A program made the position numbers and the translations under genes. A stretch of DNA of 43,394 nt from Streptomyces huiliensis (GTDB lineage Bacteria > Actinomycetota > Actinomycetes > Streptomycetales > Streptomycetaceae), in contig NZ_JAIQLH010000121.1 of assembly GCF_020037025.1 (NCBI RefSeq), forward strand, positions 1 through 43,394, in the 5' to 3' direction. Shown piece after piece: positions 1 through 7,494 of this stretch. The first letter of the stretch is position 1. Each line of letters begins with the position of its first letter. The notes beneath the pieces were generated by a model. It searched no databases. It was not told the origin of the DNA and worked only from the letters and a program-made list of their open reading frames with translations.

Positions 1-111
1 CGCGGCGGCCCGCGCCGCCGGTACGGCGACGGCGGCCGACAGGGCGGCGGCCACCACCGTGCGCCGTCCGGGGCCCGTGGGGCGCCGCCTGCTGGTCTCG
101 TACGTCGGCAC
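1..111 (-). CDS. secreted protein, N-terminal fragment (runs off left edge)
   Basis: Reading the minus strand from a GTG at 111 gives 37 codons to the window edge. They form a typical export signal: a charged stretch with arginines (RRRPTGPGRRT), then a hydrophobic alanine/valine core ending in AARAA. A GGAGAG Shine-Dalgarno sequence lies a few bases upstream of the GTG. The double arginine before the hydrophobic core could be a Tat signal, though the match is loose. The mature protein lies outside the window, so its function cannot be told. The plus-strand reading of the same bases is arginine/proline noise. Confidence 0.5.
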   Translation of the reverse strand, partial: MPTYETSRRRPTGPGRRTVVAAALSAAVAVPAARAAA

Positions 112-230
112 GTGCTCTCCCTCCTCGCCCGCCGCGGGTCGGCGGGACGCGCGCGGCATCGGCTGTACCGGCCGCACGGGTCCATTCTGGCCGGATGCCG
201 CGCGCCGAACGGACTTCGGTCAGATGACTG

Positions 231-260
231 TTGACGCCCCGAAGCGAACCATTTGAAGAT
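231..260 (+). promoter_or_regulatory. candidate promoter of the small secreted protein gene
   Basis: A perfect TTGACG at 231-236 is followed after 18 bases by GAAGAT at 255-260, which fits a housekeeping sigma (HrdB-like) promoter. It lies about 85 bases before the ATG at 346. The surrounding bases are locally richer in A/T than the rest of the region. Confidence 0.45.
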
Positions 261-345
261 GCAATGACCAAGGGGCGCCCGGCCGCGGACGGAAGGTCCG
301 CGGCGGCGCCGCGAACGTGCCCGCAACCCGAAACGGAGTGCATCC

Positions 346-723
346 ATGCCCCTGTCACGGAAGAAGCTGCTGACCGGTGGCGCCGCCGCCCTCTCCGGCG
401 CCGCGCTGCTGCTGGGCGCGGGCCTCGCCCAGCCGGCCGCGGCCGTCGACTTCCCGAACGCCCCGGTGGCGTACTTCGCCGCCGGCAAGGACCTGACCGG
501 CAGACAGGCCCCGGTCGACATCACGGATACAACGTGCCGCAACCTCGCCGAACCGGCGCTGTCGGCGGTCAACCTCACCGTCGCCGACATCCAGGTGTAC
601 TTCGACCGTGACTGCCGCACCGGCCGCCCCGGGCACCCGAGCGACCTCTCCTACGCGCTCGGCAGCCTGCACTGGGCCAACTTCCCGTACCCGGCGCTCA
701 GTTACCGGGTCGTCCGGCACTGA
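346..723 (+). CDS. small secreted protein, possibly beta/gamma-crystallin-like
   Basis: This 125-residue protein starts with a clear signal peptide: MPLSRKKLL, then an alanine/leucine core ending in AQPAAA at about residue 33. The mature part is about 92 residues with two cysteines that could form one disulfide. The pattern (aromatic YFAAGKDLTGR stretch, a Cys followed by NLAEPALSAVNLT, then DIQVYFDRDC) resembles the small secreted beta/gamma-crystallin-like proteins common in Streptomyces. That family link is by eye and uncertain. An ATG with GGAG upstream fixes the start. It stands alone, convergent with the phosphatase gene that follows. No catalytic residues are recognised. Confidence 0.75.
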   Translation: MPLSRKKLLTGGAAALSGAALLLGAGLAQPAAAVDFPNAPVAYFAAGKDLTGRQAPVDITDTTCRNLAEPALSAVNLTVADIQVYFDRDCRTGRPGHPSDLSYALGSLHWANFPYPALSYRVVRH

Positions 724-884
724 CCGGACCGCCGGGAACCACGCGGGCGCGGCGCGGGCATCCGACGGCCCGCCGGACCGTCCGCGGCGCGTCCCGTGCC
801 CGTCCCTGCGTCGCGGGCGCCCGCGAGGCACACTCCGCCGCCCGGCGGGCGCCGCACGCCCGGGGCCGCGGCCCCTCACCAGGC

Positions 885-3011
885 TCAGGCCGCCGCCGGC
901 AGCGGCTGCTCCGCCCAGATCGTCTTTCCCCCGGCGGTGAACCGGGTGCCCCACCGCCGGCAGAGCTGGGCGACCAGCAGCAGCCCCCGGCCGCCCTCGT
1001 CGAAGGCCCGGGCCCGGCGCATCCGCGGCGAGGTGCTGCTGCCGTCGGACACCTCGCAGATCAGCGCGCTGTCCCGGATCAGCCGCAGCCGGATGGGCGG
1101 CGCGGCGTGCCGGATGGCGTTGGTGACCAGCTCGCTGACGACGAGTTCCGTGGTGAACGCGAGCTCGTCCAGCCCCCACGCGGCCAGCTGGGCGGTGACG
1201 CGCTTGCGGGCGTCGGCCACGGACGCCGGGTGGTCCGTCAGCTCCCAGGAGCCCACCCGCTCGGCGTCCAGCGCCCGGGTGCGGGCCAGCAGCAGGGCGA
1301 CGTCGTCCGCCGGGCGCTCCGGGAGGAGGGTGGCGAGGACGTCGTCGCAGGCGCGCTCCAGCCCGCCGACGGGCCCGGACAGGGTCCGGCGCAGCAGCCG
1401 GGCGCCCTCCTCGCCGGATCCGGCGCCGTTCCCCTCGACGAGTCCGTCGGTGTAGAGCGCGATCAGGCTGCCTTCCGGCACCTCCAGCTCCAGCGCCTCG
1501 AACGGCAGCCCGCCGACGCCGAGCGGCGGGCCGGCGGGGAGTTCCAGGAAACGGGCGGTGCCGTCGGGCGTCACCAGGACGGGCGGCGGGTGGTCGGCGC
1601 TCGCGGCGACGAGGCGGCGGGAGACCGGGTCGTACACCGCGTAGAGGCAGGAGGCGTCCGTCTCCCCCGCCTCGTCGCCGGCGTCGCCGTCCCGCGCCTG
1701 GGCCGCGCGGTCCTGGGAGAGCTGGACGACGAGGTCGTCGAGGTGGGTGAGGAGCTCGTCGGGGGGCAGGTCGATGTCGGCCAGGGTGCGGACGGCCGCG
1801 CGCAGCCGGCCCATGGTGGCGGACGCCTGGAGCCCGTGCCCGACGACGTCGCCGACGACCAGCGCGACCCGGGCCCCGGACAGCGGGATCACGTCGTACC
1901 AGTCGCCGCCGATGCCGGCCTGGGCGGTGGCGGGCAGGTAGCGGGAGGTGACCTCGACGGCCGCGTGGCCGGGCAGCCGCGCGGGCAGCAGGCTGCGCTG
2001 GAGGGTCAGGGCGACGGCGCGTTCGCGGGCGTACCGCCGGGCGTTCTCGACGCACACGGCGGCGCGGGCGGTGATCTCCTCGGCGAGCAGCAGGTCGTGG
2101 TCGTCGAACGGCTCGGTGTCCGGGTGCCGGACGAACAGGGCCAGCCCGGAGACGGTGTCGTGCGCGGCCAGCGGCACGGTGAGGAGGGAGCCGACGCCGC
2201 GGTCGCGGACGGCGGGCGGCAGCGCGGGGGTGTCCTCGGCCCAGGAGCGGACGGCGGGTTCGTCGCCCCGGTGGCGGGCGGCCTTGCCGGTGGCGAGGGC
2301 GAGGGCGGGCGGCGAGTGCGGCGGGCAGCGGTAGGTGTCGTTCAGGGGAGCGGGGGCGGGGGTGGACGGGTCCTCGGGGACCGCCCATCGCCGGGCGGTG
2401 CGGCGCAGTTCGACGGCCTCGCCGGCGCCGGGCCGGCCGGTCTCCCCGTCGGATCCGGGGCCGTCGGGGAGCAGGTCGACGGCGACGAAGTCGGCGAACC
2501 GGCCGACCGTGGACTCGGCGAGCTCCGCGGCGGTGCGGTCCATGTCCAGGGTGGTGCCGATGCGGGCGCCGGCGTCGTTGACGAGGGCGAGCCGCTGCCG
2601 GGCGCGGTACTCGGCGGTGACGTCCAGGGCGGCGAGGGAGAGGCCGCGGGTGCGGCCGTCGGCGTCCTTCACCGGGGTGAAGAAGCTGGCCCAGGCGCGT
2701 TCGCGGCCGTCGCCCGGGGACACGAAGTAGTTGTCCGCGCGGACCGCCCGGCCGGTGCGCAGGACCTCGTCACCGATGCGGGCGAACTCCTCGAAGGGCG
2801 GTACGGGGAGCAGTTCGTCGAGGCGCCGGCCGACGAGTCCGGCGCGGTCGAGGCCGCTCAGCCGGACCATCTCGTCGTTGGCGGTCACCAGCCGGTTGTC
2901 CCGGTCGTAGACGGCGATCGCGATGGGGAACTGGGCCAGCGCCCACCGCCCCAGGTCGGCCCCGTCCTCCGGCGGCGGCCCCGGAGCGTCCGGTGCGGCG
3001 TTCGTGTCCAT
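885..3011 (-). CDS. PAS-GAF-PP2C (SpoIIE-type) phosphatase with C-terminal HATPase domain
   Basis: This 708-residue cytoplasmic protein has four domains. A PAS domain lies at about 25-135 (VYDRDNRLVTANDEMVRLSG). A GAF domain lies at about 150-320. A PP2C/SpoIIE phosphatase domain lies at about 335-565, with the metal-binding motifs GIGGDWYD and VVGDVVGHG and the late motif LIALYTDGLVE. An RsbW-like HATPase domain lies at about 585-708, with N-box ELVVSELVTNAIRHA and G-box GGRGLLLV. Proteins of this build usually control a sigma factor by dephosphorylating an anti-sigma antagonist while the kinase-like domain acts as anti-sigma factor. Streptomyces genomes hold dozens. No antagonist (STAS) or sigma gene lies beside it, so its partners are unknown. 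Confidence 0.93.
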   Translation of the reverse strand: MDTNAAPDAPGPPPEDGADLGRWALAQFPIAIAVYDRDNRLVTANDEMVRLSGLDRAGLVGRRLDELLPVPPFEEFARIGDEVLRTGRAVRADNYFVSPGDGRERAWASFFTPVKDADGRTRGLSLAALDVTAEYRARQRLALVNDAGARIGTTLDMDRTAAELAESTVGRFADFVAVDLLPDGPGSDGETGRPGAGEAVELRRTARRWAVPEDPSTPAPAPLNDTYRCPPHSPPALALATGKAARHRGDEPAVRSWAEDTPALPPAVRDRGVGSLLTVPLAAHDTVSGLALFVRHPDTEPFDDHDLLLAEEITARAAVCVENARRYARERAVALTLQRSLLPARLPGHAAVEVTSRYLPATAQAGIGGDWYDVIPLSGARVALVVGDVVGHGLQASATMGRLRAAVRTLADIDLPPDELLTHLDDLVVQLSQDRAAQARDGDAGDEAGETDASCLYAVYDPVSRRLVAASADHPPPVLVTPDGTARFLELPAGPPLGVGGLPFEALELEVPEGSLIALYTDGLVEGNGAGSGEEGARLLRRTLSGPVGGLERACDDVLATLLPERPADDVALLLARTRALDAERVGSWELTDHPASVADARKRVTAQLAAWGLDELAFTTELVVSELVTNAIRHAAPPIRLRLIRDSALICEVSDGSSTSPRMRRARAFDEGGRGLLLVAQLCRRWGTRFTAGGKTIWAEQPLPAAA

Positions 3012-3221
3012 GCGGATTCATCCCGTTGCTCGGTGCGGTCCGGCGGTTCTCGCGGTCCGCCGGACCGAGGCCGGACTGAGTGTTCCCGGCGGCCGCGGCG
3101 GTTAAGCGTCCGTGCGGGGCGGCCGCCGGTTTCCGGGAATCCCGCTCGGCCGATCGGGCGAGGGCGGTCCGGCGGCGTCCGGCCGGCGTCTTCGTCCCGG
3201 CCGGGGCGGGCGCCGCTCACC

Positions 3222-3689
3222 TCAGACGTGTGCCCGGCCCCCCGCCGCGGGGAGGTCGGCGCAGCAGTGGTGGCACCGGGTGGCGGCCGCGGGCAGATCC
3301 TCGGAGAGGCAGGCCGGGCAGGTCCGCAGGGGCCCCGGTTCACCGAAGACGACGACGCCGCGCCGGTTCTGGATGTGCCGGTACGGCAGGACGATGAGGA
3401 AGTAGACGACGGCCATGAAGATGAGGAAGTAGACGAGCGCGGAGATGAAGGCGCCGAGGTCGAGGTAGGTGGCCTTGTTCCCGGCCCGGCCGAGCTGCCA
3501 GCCGAGGCCCAGCGCGTGGTCGCCCTGCAGGCTGGTGATGATCGGGTTGATCACGGAGTCGGTGAACGCCTTGATGAGGGTGCTCAGCGCCAGCGCGATG
3601 ATCAGGCCGACGGCGACGACGACGATGTCGCCGCGCATGACGAAGTTCTTGAATCCCTTGAGCATGACCGGTTCCCGAGGTTCGGACAT
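3222..3689 (-). CDS. mscL: MscL-type mechanosensitive channel with C-terminal zinc ribbon
   Basis: The protein is about 155 residues. The start GFKNFVMRGDIVVVAVGLIIALALSTL is the MscL signature (N-terminal amphipathic helix, then TM1). The second membrane helix lies around ALVYFLIFMAVVYFLIVLPY. MscL is a pentameric membrane pore that opens on osmotic downshock. The usual cytoplasmic charged helix is replaced by a short tail with two cysteine pairs (CPAC near the start, then CHHCC), a likely zinc ribbon. Two starts are possible: ATG 3689 (MSEPREPV...) or ATG 3665 (MLKGFKN..., weak GGGAA upstream). The longer one is given. It stands alone on the minus strand. Confidence 0.88.
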   Translation of the reverse strand: MSEPREPVMLKGFKNFVMRGDIVVVAVGLIIALALSTLIKAFTDSVINPIITSLQGDHALGLGWQLGRAGNKATYLDLGAFISALVYFLIFMAVVYFLIVLPYRHIQNRRGVVVFGEPGPLRTCPACLSEDLPAAATRCHHCCADLPAAGGRAHV

Positions 3690-3723
3690 TTCGGACGTGA
3701 CGCTCCGAACGCTACCTTTTGCC

Positions 3724-3767
3724 CGCCGAAAACCGGCGGAGCCGCCCGGGGCACCCCCGGGCGGCTC
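3724..3767 (-). terminator. double hairpin terminator of the secreted-protein gene
   Basis: Just past the stop at 3803 (minus strand) lies a perfect 13-bp stem: 3739-3751 pairs with 3755-3767 around a 3-base loop. It is followed by a second smaller stem (CCGCCG with CGGCGG around AAAA). The run is GC-rich without a long U-tract, as is usual in Streptomyces. Confidence 0.6.
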
Positions 3768-3802
3768 CTCGACGGCCGTCGAAACCGCTGCCGTCCCCCG
3801 CG

Positions 3803-4870
3803 CTACTTGCCGGCGCGGATGGTGAAGGGCAGCCGCTTGTTCGCGAACGACTGGTCGCCGTTGCTCACCGAGAACCCGCTGTCCGCCGTGACCACGTCCT
3901 TGGGCGCGGAACCGGCGACGGCCAGCCGCAGCCGGTAGACGGCCTTGGCACCGGAGGCGAGGGCGGTCCGGTTCGGACGCAGCGTGGCGCCCATGCCCGG
4001 GTCGCAGCCGCCGGCCGTCAGGGCGACCTTCTCCCAGCCGTGGCCCGGCCGGTACTGCTGGAGGACCAGGTCCTTCGGGGTCAGTGCGTGCCGCTTGCCG
4101 GCGCCGTAGGCGAAGTAGTTGACGTTCAGCGCCGGGTAGGCGCGGTTGGTGGTGTTGCGCACGGTGATGGTGAAGGGCTGCGCCGCGCCGCCGCGCGTCA
4201 GCTTCGCGCCGCCGCTCGCCCAGCCGGTGACGGCGACCTGCGGCCGGGTGGCGGTCACGGTGCGGGCCGGCGCCCGGAAGGTGTGGCCCCGGCCGTCGGC
4301 GACGGACGCGTTCACGGTCAGGGTGCCGGGCCGGTCGAGGTCCTGGAACCGCAGGGCGACGGCGTACGGGTGCTTGGCGCTCGCCTTGGGGGCGGAGACC
4401 GGGAAGCTGAACGTCCCGCGGTGCGGCCAGCTGCCGCCGCCGGAACGGCTGTCGAGGTCCACCCAGGCGCGCTTGGCGGGCTCGTAGCGCTGGACCGTCA
4501 CCGAGTCGGTGCTGAAGCCGCGGCTGCTGACGTCGAGGCGCGCGACGCCCTTGGCGACGGGGGTGCGCAGGGTCAGCCCGGCCTTGGACCACAGGCCGAT
4601 GGGCGCCTGGGCCGAGGCGACGGAGTAGGAGAGCGCGCCGCTGCCGGCCACGGTGGGCGGCACCTCCGGCACCTGGCCCTGGTCGGCGGCGGGCACCGCC
4701 GGTGCGGCGGACGCGCGGAACCCGCCGCAGTCGGGTGCGGCCGGCGCGGTCCGCGCCGCCGGAGCTGCCTCGGCCGACCACCCGGTCCCCGCGAGCACGG
4801 CCCCGGCCGCCAGGACCACCGCCGCCTTCCGCACGCCCGACGACCGCCGCTGTGCGACTCTCTCTGTCAT
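3803..4870 (-). CDS. secreted protein of unknown function
   Basis: The start ATG at 4870 is chosen because GGGGA lies 7 bases upstream and a proper signal peptide follows at once (MTERVAQRRSSGVRK, then AAVVLAAGAVLAGTGWSAEAA). In-frame codons further upstream lack these features. The protein is 355 residues. The mature part looks rich in beta strands, with alternating hydrophobic residues and segments such as VTVQRYEPAKRAWVDLDSRSG and ITVRNTTNRAYPALNVNYFAY, suggesting two or three Ig-like or jelly-roll domains of the kind seen in exported actinomycete proteins. Two cysteines lie in the mature part (near its start and in AGGCDPGMG). No catalytic motif is recognised. It is monocistronic, with a strong hairpin after the stop. 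Confidence 0.85.
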   Translation of the reverse strand: MTERVAQRRSSGVRKAAVVLAAGAVLAGTGWSAEAAPAARTAPAAPDCGGFRASAAPAVPAADQGQVPEVPPTVAGSGALSYSVASAQAPIGLWSKAGLTLRTPVAKGVARLDVSSRGFSTDSVTVQRYEPAKRAWVDLDSRSGGGSWPHRGTFSFPVSAPKASAKHPYAVALRFQDLDRPGTLTVNASVADGRGHTFRAPARTVTATRPQVAVTGWASGGAKLTRGGAAQPFTITVRNTTNRAYPALNVNYFAYGAGKRHALTPKDLVLQQYRPGHGWEKVALTAGGCDPGMGATLRPNRTALASGAKAVYRLRLAVAGSAPKDVVTADSGFSVSNGDQSFANKRLPFTIRAGK

Positions 4871-5078
4871 CAACTGTCCCCGCATTCGGGTTGTGTCCAC
4901 CTCTGCACGATTCCGGTTGGGGAGAGGGGGTTCCCCCGCTGAGGGTTCCCTCCGCCGCGTCCGGTACCCACTCGTTCTCTCCCGCGGCCCCGAAGAAGGG
5001 GTGAACGCGTGTGGTTCCGGCTTCCGTTCGGGGAACATTAGCGGGCCGCCAGGACCGACGCACCAGCGCCCCGGCCGC

Positions 5079-6599
5079 TCAGCCCCCGATGTCACCCCGC
5101 GACCCCCGCATCACCACCAGGACGACCACCGCGACACCGGCCAGGAGACCCGCCGACACCAGTGCGGCGAGGTGCAGTCCGGCGACGTAGGACTGATTGA
5201 CGACCCGTCCGATCCGTTCCCCTGCCGCCCCTGCCTCCCCGGCCCGCCCGAGACCGCGCCCGCCGCCGGCCGTCACGGCATGGACCAGGGCCGTCGCGTC
5301 GGACCCGCTCCCCGGGGGCAGCCGGTCCCGCAGCACCGCCTCGAAACGCGCCGTCAGCACCGCACCCATGACGGCGACTCCGGCCACCCCGCCCACCTCC
5401 CGGGCCATGCCCGCCGTGGCCGAGGCCACCCCGGCCCGCTCCGGCGGAACCGCGCCCAGCACGGCGACGGAGACCGGCGTGAAGACGAGACCGAGGCCGG
5501 CACCGAGGACGGCCATGAGCCAACCGAAGTCGGCGAACCGGGCGTCGGTCCCGTACCCGGCGAACGCGGCGAGGGCCACCGCGACCAGAAGAAGCCCCGC
5601 GACGAGCGGCGGACGCGGCCCGTGCCGGGCACACAACCGCCCCGCGACGACCGAGACGACGGCGGTCGCCAGCGTGCAGGGCGCCATGGCCCAGCCCGCC
5701 TCGGTGGGCGACAGACCGAGGACGTACTGGAAGTGGAGGGTGAGGAACGTCCCGAGGCCGAAGAAGCCGAAACTGACGGCGAATCCGGCCCATACGGCGG
5801 GGCCGGCGCCCCGGTCCGCCAGCAGGCGCAGGTCCGCCATCGGCGCCGCGGCCCGCCGCTCGACCGCCGCGAACGCGGCCAGGCCGAGCAGCGCGACGGC
5901 GCCGGCACCCGCCACCCGGGCGTCGCCCCAGCCTCGGACGGGCCCCTCGACCAGCGCGTACACCAAGGCGCCGAGCCCGAGCGCCACGGTCGCCTGACCG
6001 GCCGGGTCGGCGCGGGCCGCGGAGCGGGGGACGCGGGGCAGCACCCGGAACGCGAGCACCAGGCCGGCGGCCCCGACCGGGACGTTGACCCAGAAGACGC
6101 TCGCCCATCCGAAGTGGTCGACCAGGGGGCCGCCCACGACGGGGCCGAGGGCCAGCCCCGAGCCGGAGACCCCGCTCCAGACGCCGATGGCGCGGGCGCG
6201 TTCGGCGTCCCCGGTGAAGACGTGCCGCACGATGGCGAGCGAGCCCGGGGTCAGCAGGGCCGCCCCGAGCCCCTGCACCGCCCGCCCCGCGACGAGGGCC
6301 CCCAGGCTCCCGGCGAGCGCGCAGAGCGCGGAGCCGCCGGTGAACAGGGCGAGCCCCGCCAGATAGACCGGCTTCCTCCCCCACCGGTCGCCCAGCGCCC
6401 CGCCGCCGAGCAGCAGGGCGGCGTACACCAGGGCGTAGCCCTCCACCACCCACTGGAGTCCGGCCGTCCCGGTCCGCAGCTCCGCGCCGATGGCGGGCAG
6501 GGCCGTGATGACGACGAGGTTGTCGAGCATGGCCATGAAGAGGCCGGAACAGAGCGTCAGCAGCACGAGCCGAGCGCGGACCGGAGGTGCCGTACCCAC
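5079..6599 (-). CDS. DHA2-family (EmrB/QacA) drug exporter
   Basis: This 506-residue integral membrane protein has the 14-helix layout of the DHA2 branch of the major facilitator superfamily. It shows motif A after TM2 (GGGALGDRWGRKPV) and the antiporter motif C in TM5 (GSGLALGPVVGGPL). N-terminal LCSGLFMAMLDNLVVITALPAI carries the family's D-x-V-x-ALP signature. Members export drugs or cell metabolites in exchange for protons. The start is GTG 6599 with AGGGGAG upstream. It is divergent from a TetR gene across three palindromic operators, so it is almost surely repressed by that TetR. The substrate cannot be told from sequence. Confidence 0.93.
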   Translation of the reverse strand: MGTAPPVRARLVLLTLCSGLFMAMLDNLVVITALPAIGAELRTGTAGLQWVVEGYALVYAALLLGGGALGDRWGRKPVYLAGLALFTGGSALCALAGSLGALVAGRAVQGLGAALLTPGSLAIVRHVFTGDAERARAIGVWSGVSGSGLALGPVVGGPLVDHFGWASVFWVNVPVGAAGLVLAFRVLPRVPRSAARADPAGQATVALGLGALVYALVEGPVRGWGDARVAGAGAVALLGLAAFAAVERRAAAPMADLRLLADRGAGPAVWAGFAVSFGFFGLGTFLTLHFQYVLGLSPTEAGWAMAPCTLATAVVSVVAGRLCARHGPRPPLVAGLLLVAVALAAFAGYGTDARFADFGWLMAVLGAGLGLVFTPVSVAVLGAVPPERAGVASATAGMAREVGGVAGVAVMGAVLTARFEAVLRDRLPPGSGSDATALVHAVTAGGGRGLGRAGEAGAAGERIGRVVNQSYVAGLHLAALVSAGLLAGVAVVVLVVMRGSRGDIGG

Positions 6600-6608
6600 A
6601 CCACTCCC

Positions 6609-6662
6609 CTAACAGCGTTAGTTGCTTCCCTAACGGCGTTAGTGTCGGCCTAACGGTGTTAG
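6609..6662. promoter_or_regulatory. three tandem TetR operators
   Basis: Three near-identical 13-bp palindromes lie between the divergent exporter and TetR starts: CTAACAGCGTTAG at 6609-6621, CTAACGGCGTTAG at 6630-6642 and CTAACGGTGTTAG at 6650-6662. Starts are 21 and 20 bases apart, two helical turns, so bound dimers would sit on one face of the DNA. The outer one lies just before the exporter's ribosome-binding site. This matches the TAAC-N3-GTTA operators used by many TetR regulators. Confidence 0.85.
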
Positions 6663-6703
6663 ATTGCAAGCCGTCGAGCGGAACCCGTGGGAGGGCGAGG
6701 ACC

Positions 6704-7402
6704 ATGGCAGCGCGCCGGACGGCCGGAAACACCACGCTGACCAGGGAGGACCTGGCGGACGCCGCACTGCGGCTGCTGGAGCGCGAGGGCCCCAAGGGGC
6801 TGACGATGCGGAAGGTGGCCGCCGACGTCGGCGTCCAGGCGGCCTCCCTCTACTGGCACGTCCAGAACAAGGAGGAGCTGCTCGACCTCGCGGCCGACGC
6901 CCTCTGGGAGGGCTACGTCCCGTTGCCGCCCGACCTCGTCGCCGCGCCCGCCGAGTGGCGCCACTGCGTCGCCACCGCCGCCCGCCGGCTGCGGGCGCAC
7001 CTGCTGGCGCACGCGTCCGCCGTGCGGGTGCTCGCCGGGCGGTTCGCGCCCGGGGGGCGGGCGCTCGGGCCGTTGGAGGAGACGTTCGGGATGCTGCGCC
7101 GGCTCGGCTTCGGGCCGGCGGACACGGCGATGGGCGCCTACACGGTCATGATCTGGGTGCAGGGGTTCGTGCTGCACGAGGCCGTGCCCATGTCGGCCGC
7201 CGAGGAGCGGGGGGCGACGGCCGCCGAGGCCGTCGAGGAGACGCGGGAGCGGCTGGCCGGGTTGTCCGTCGAGCGGTATCCGCACCTCGTCGCGCTCGCC
7301 GGAGAGCTCACCGGGCCGGACATGGACAGCCGCTTCGAGTTCGGGCTGGCCCGGCTGCTGGACGGCCTGGGTGGACTGCGGGAGGCCGGGCCGGAGTCGT
7401 AA
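6704..7402 (+). CDS. TetR-family repressor of the adjacent exporter
   Basis: This 232-residue protein has an N-terminal HTH at about 12-60 (LTREDLADAALRLLEREGPKGLTMRKVAADVGVQAASLYWHV). A ligand domain of the TetR_C_1 class follows, like that of the tetracycline repressor itself (long helices, ending SRFEFGLARLLDGL). ATG 6704 follows GAGGG. The gene is divergent from the DHA2 exporter, the classical tetR/tetA arrangement, with three operators in the 104-base gap. It likely represses both genes and is released by a small molecule that the pump exports. The effector is unknown. Confidence 0.92.
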   Translation: MAARRTAGNTTLTREDLADAALRLLEREGPKGLTMRKVAADVGVQAASLYWHVQNKEELLDLAADALWEGYVPLPPDLVAAPAEWRHCVATAARRLRAHLLAHASAVRVLAGRFAPGGRALGPLEETFGMLRRLGFGPADTAMGAYTVMIWVQGFVLHEAVPMSAAEERGATAAEAVEETRERLAGLSVERYPHLVALAGELTGPDMDSRFEFGLARLLDGLGGLREAGPES

Positions 7403-7494
7403 GGGGCAGGCCCGCGGGTTGGGAGGGGTGGGGCGGTTGTGGTGTGCTGTGGCGTTCCGTTTGCTCGATCCCGTTCGCCAGGAGGCGCCCCAGC

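Noticed and set aside
355..2388. Long minus-strand open frame (about 677 codons) overlapping the phosphatase gene
   Set aside because: Its protein is almost only arginine, proline and glycine, the usual out-of-frame shadow in very GC-rich DNA, while the other frame gives a clean multi-domain protein.
1107..3938. Plus-strand open frame of more than 900 codons across the phosphatase and MscL genes
   Set aside because: Antisense shadow rich in Gly, Val and Arg, with no domain, and it crosses two well-supported genes on the other strand.
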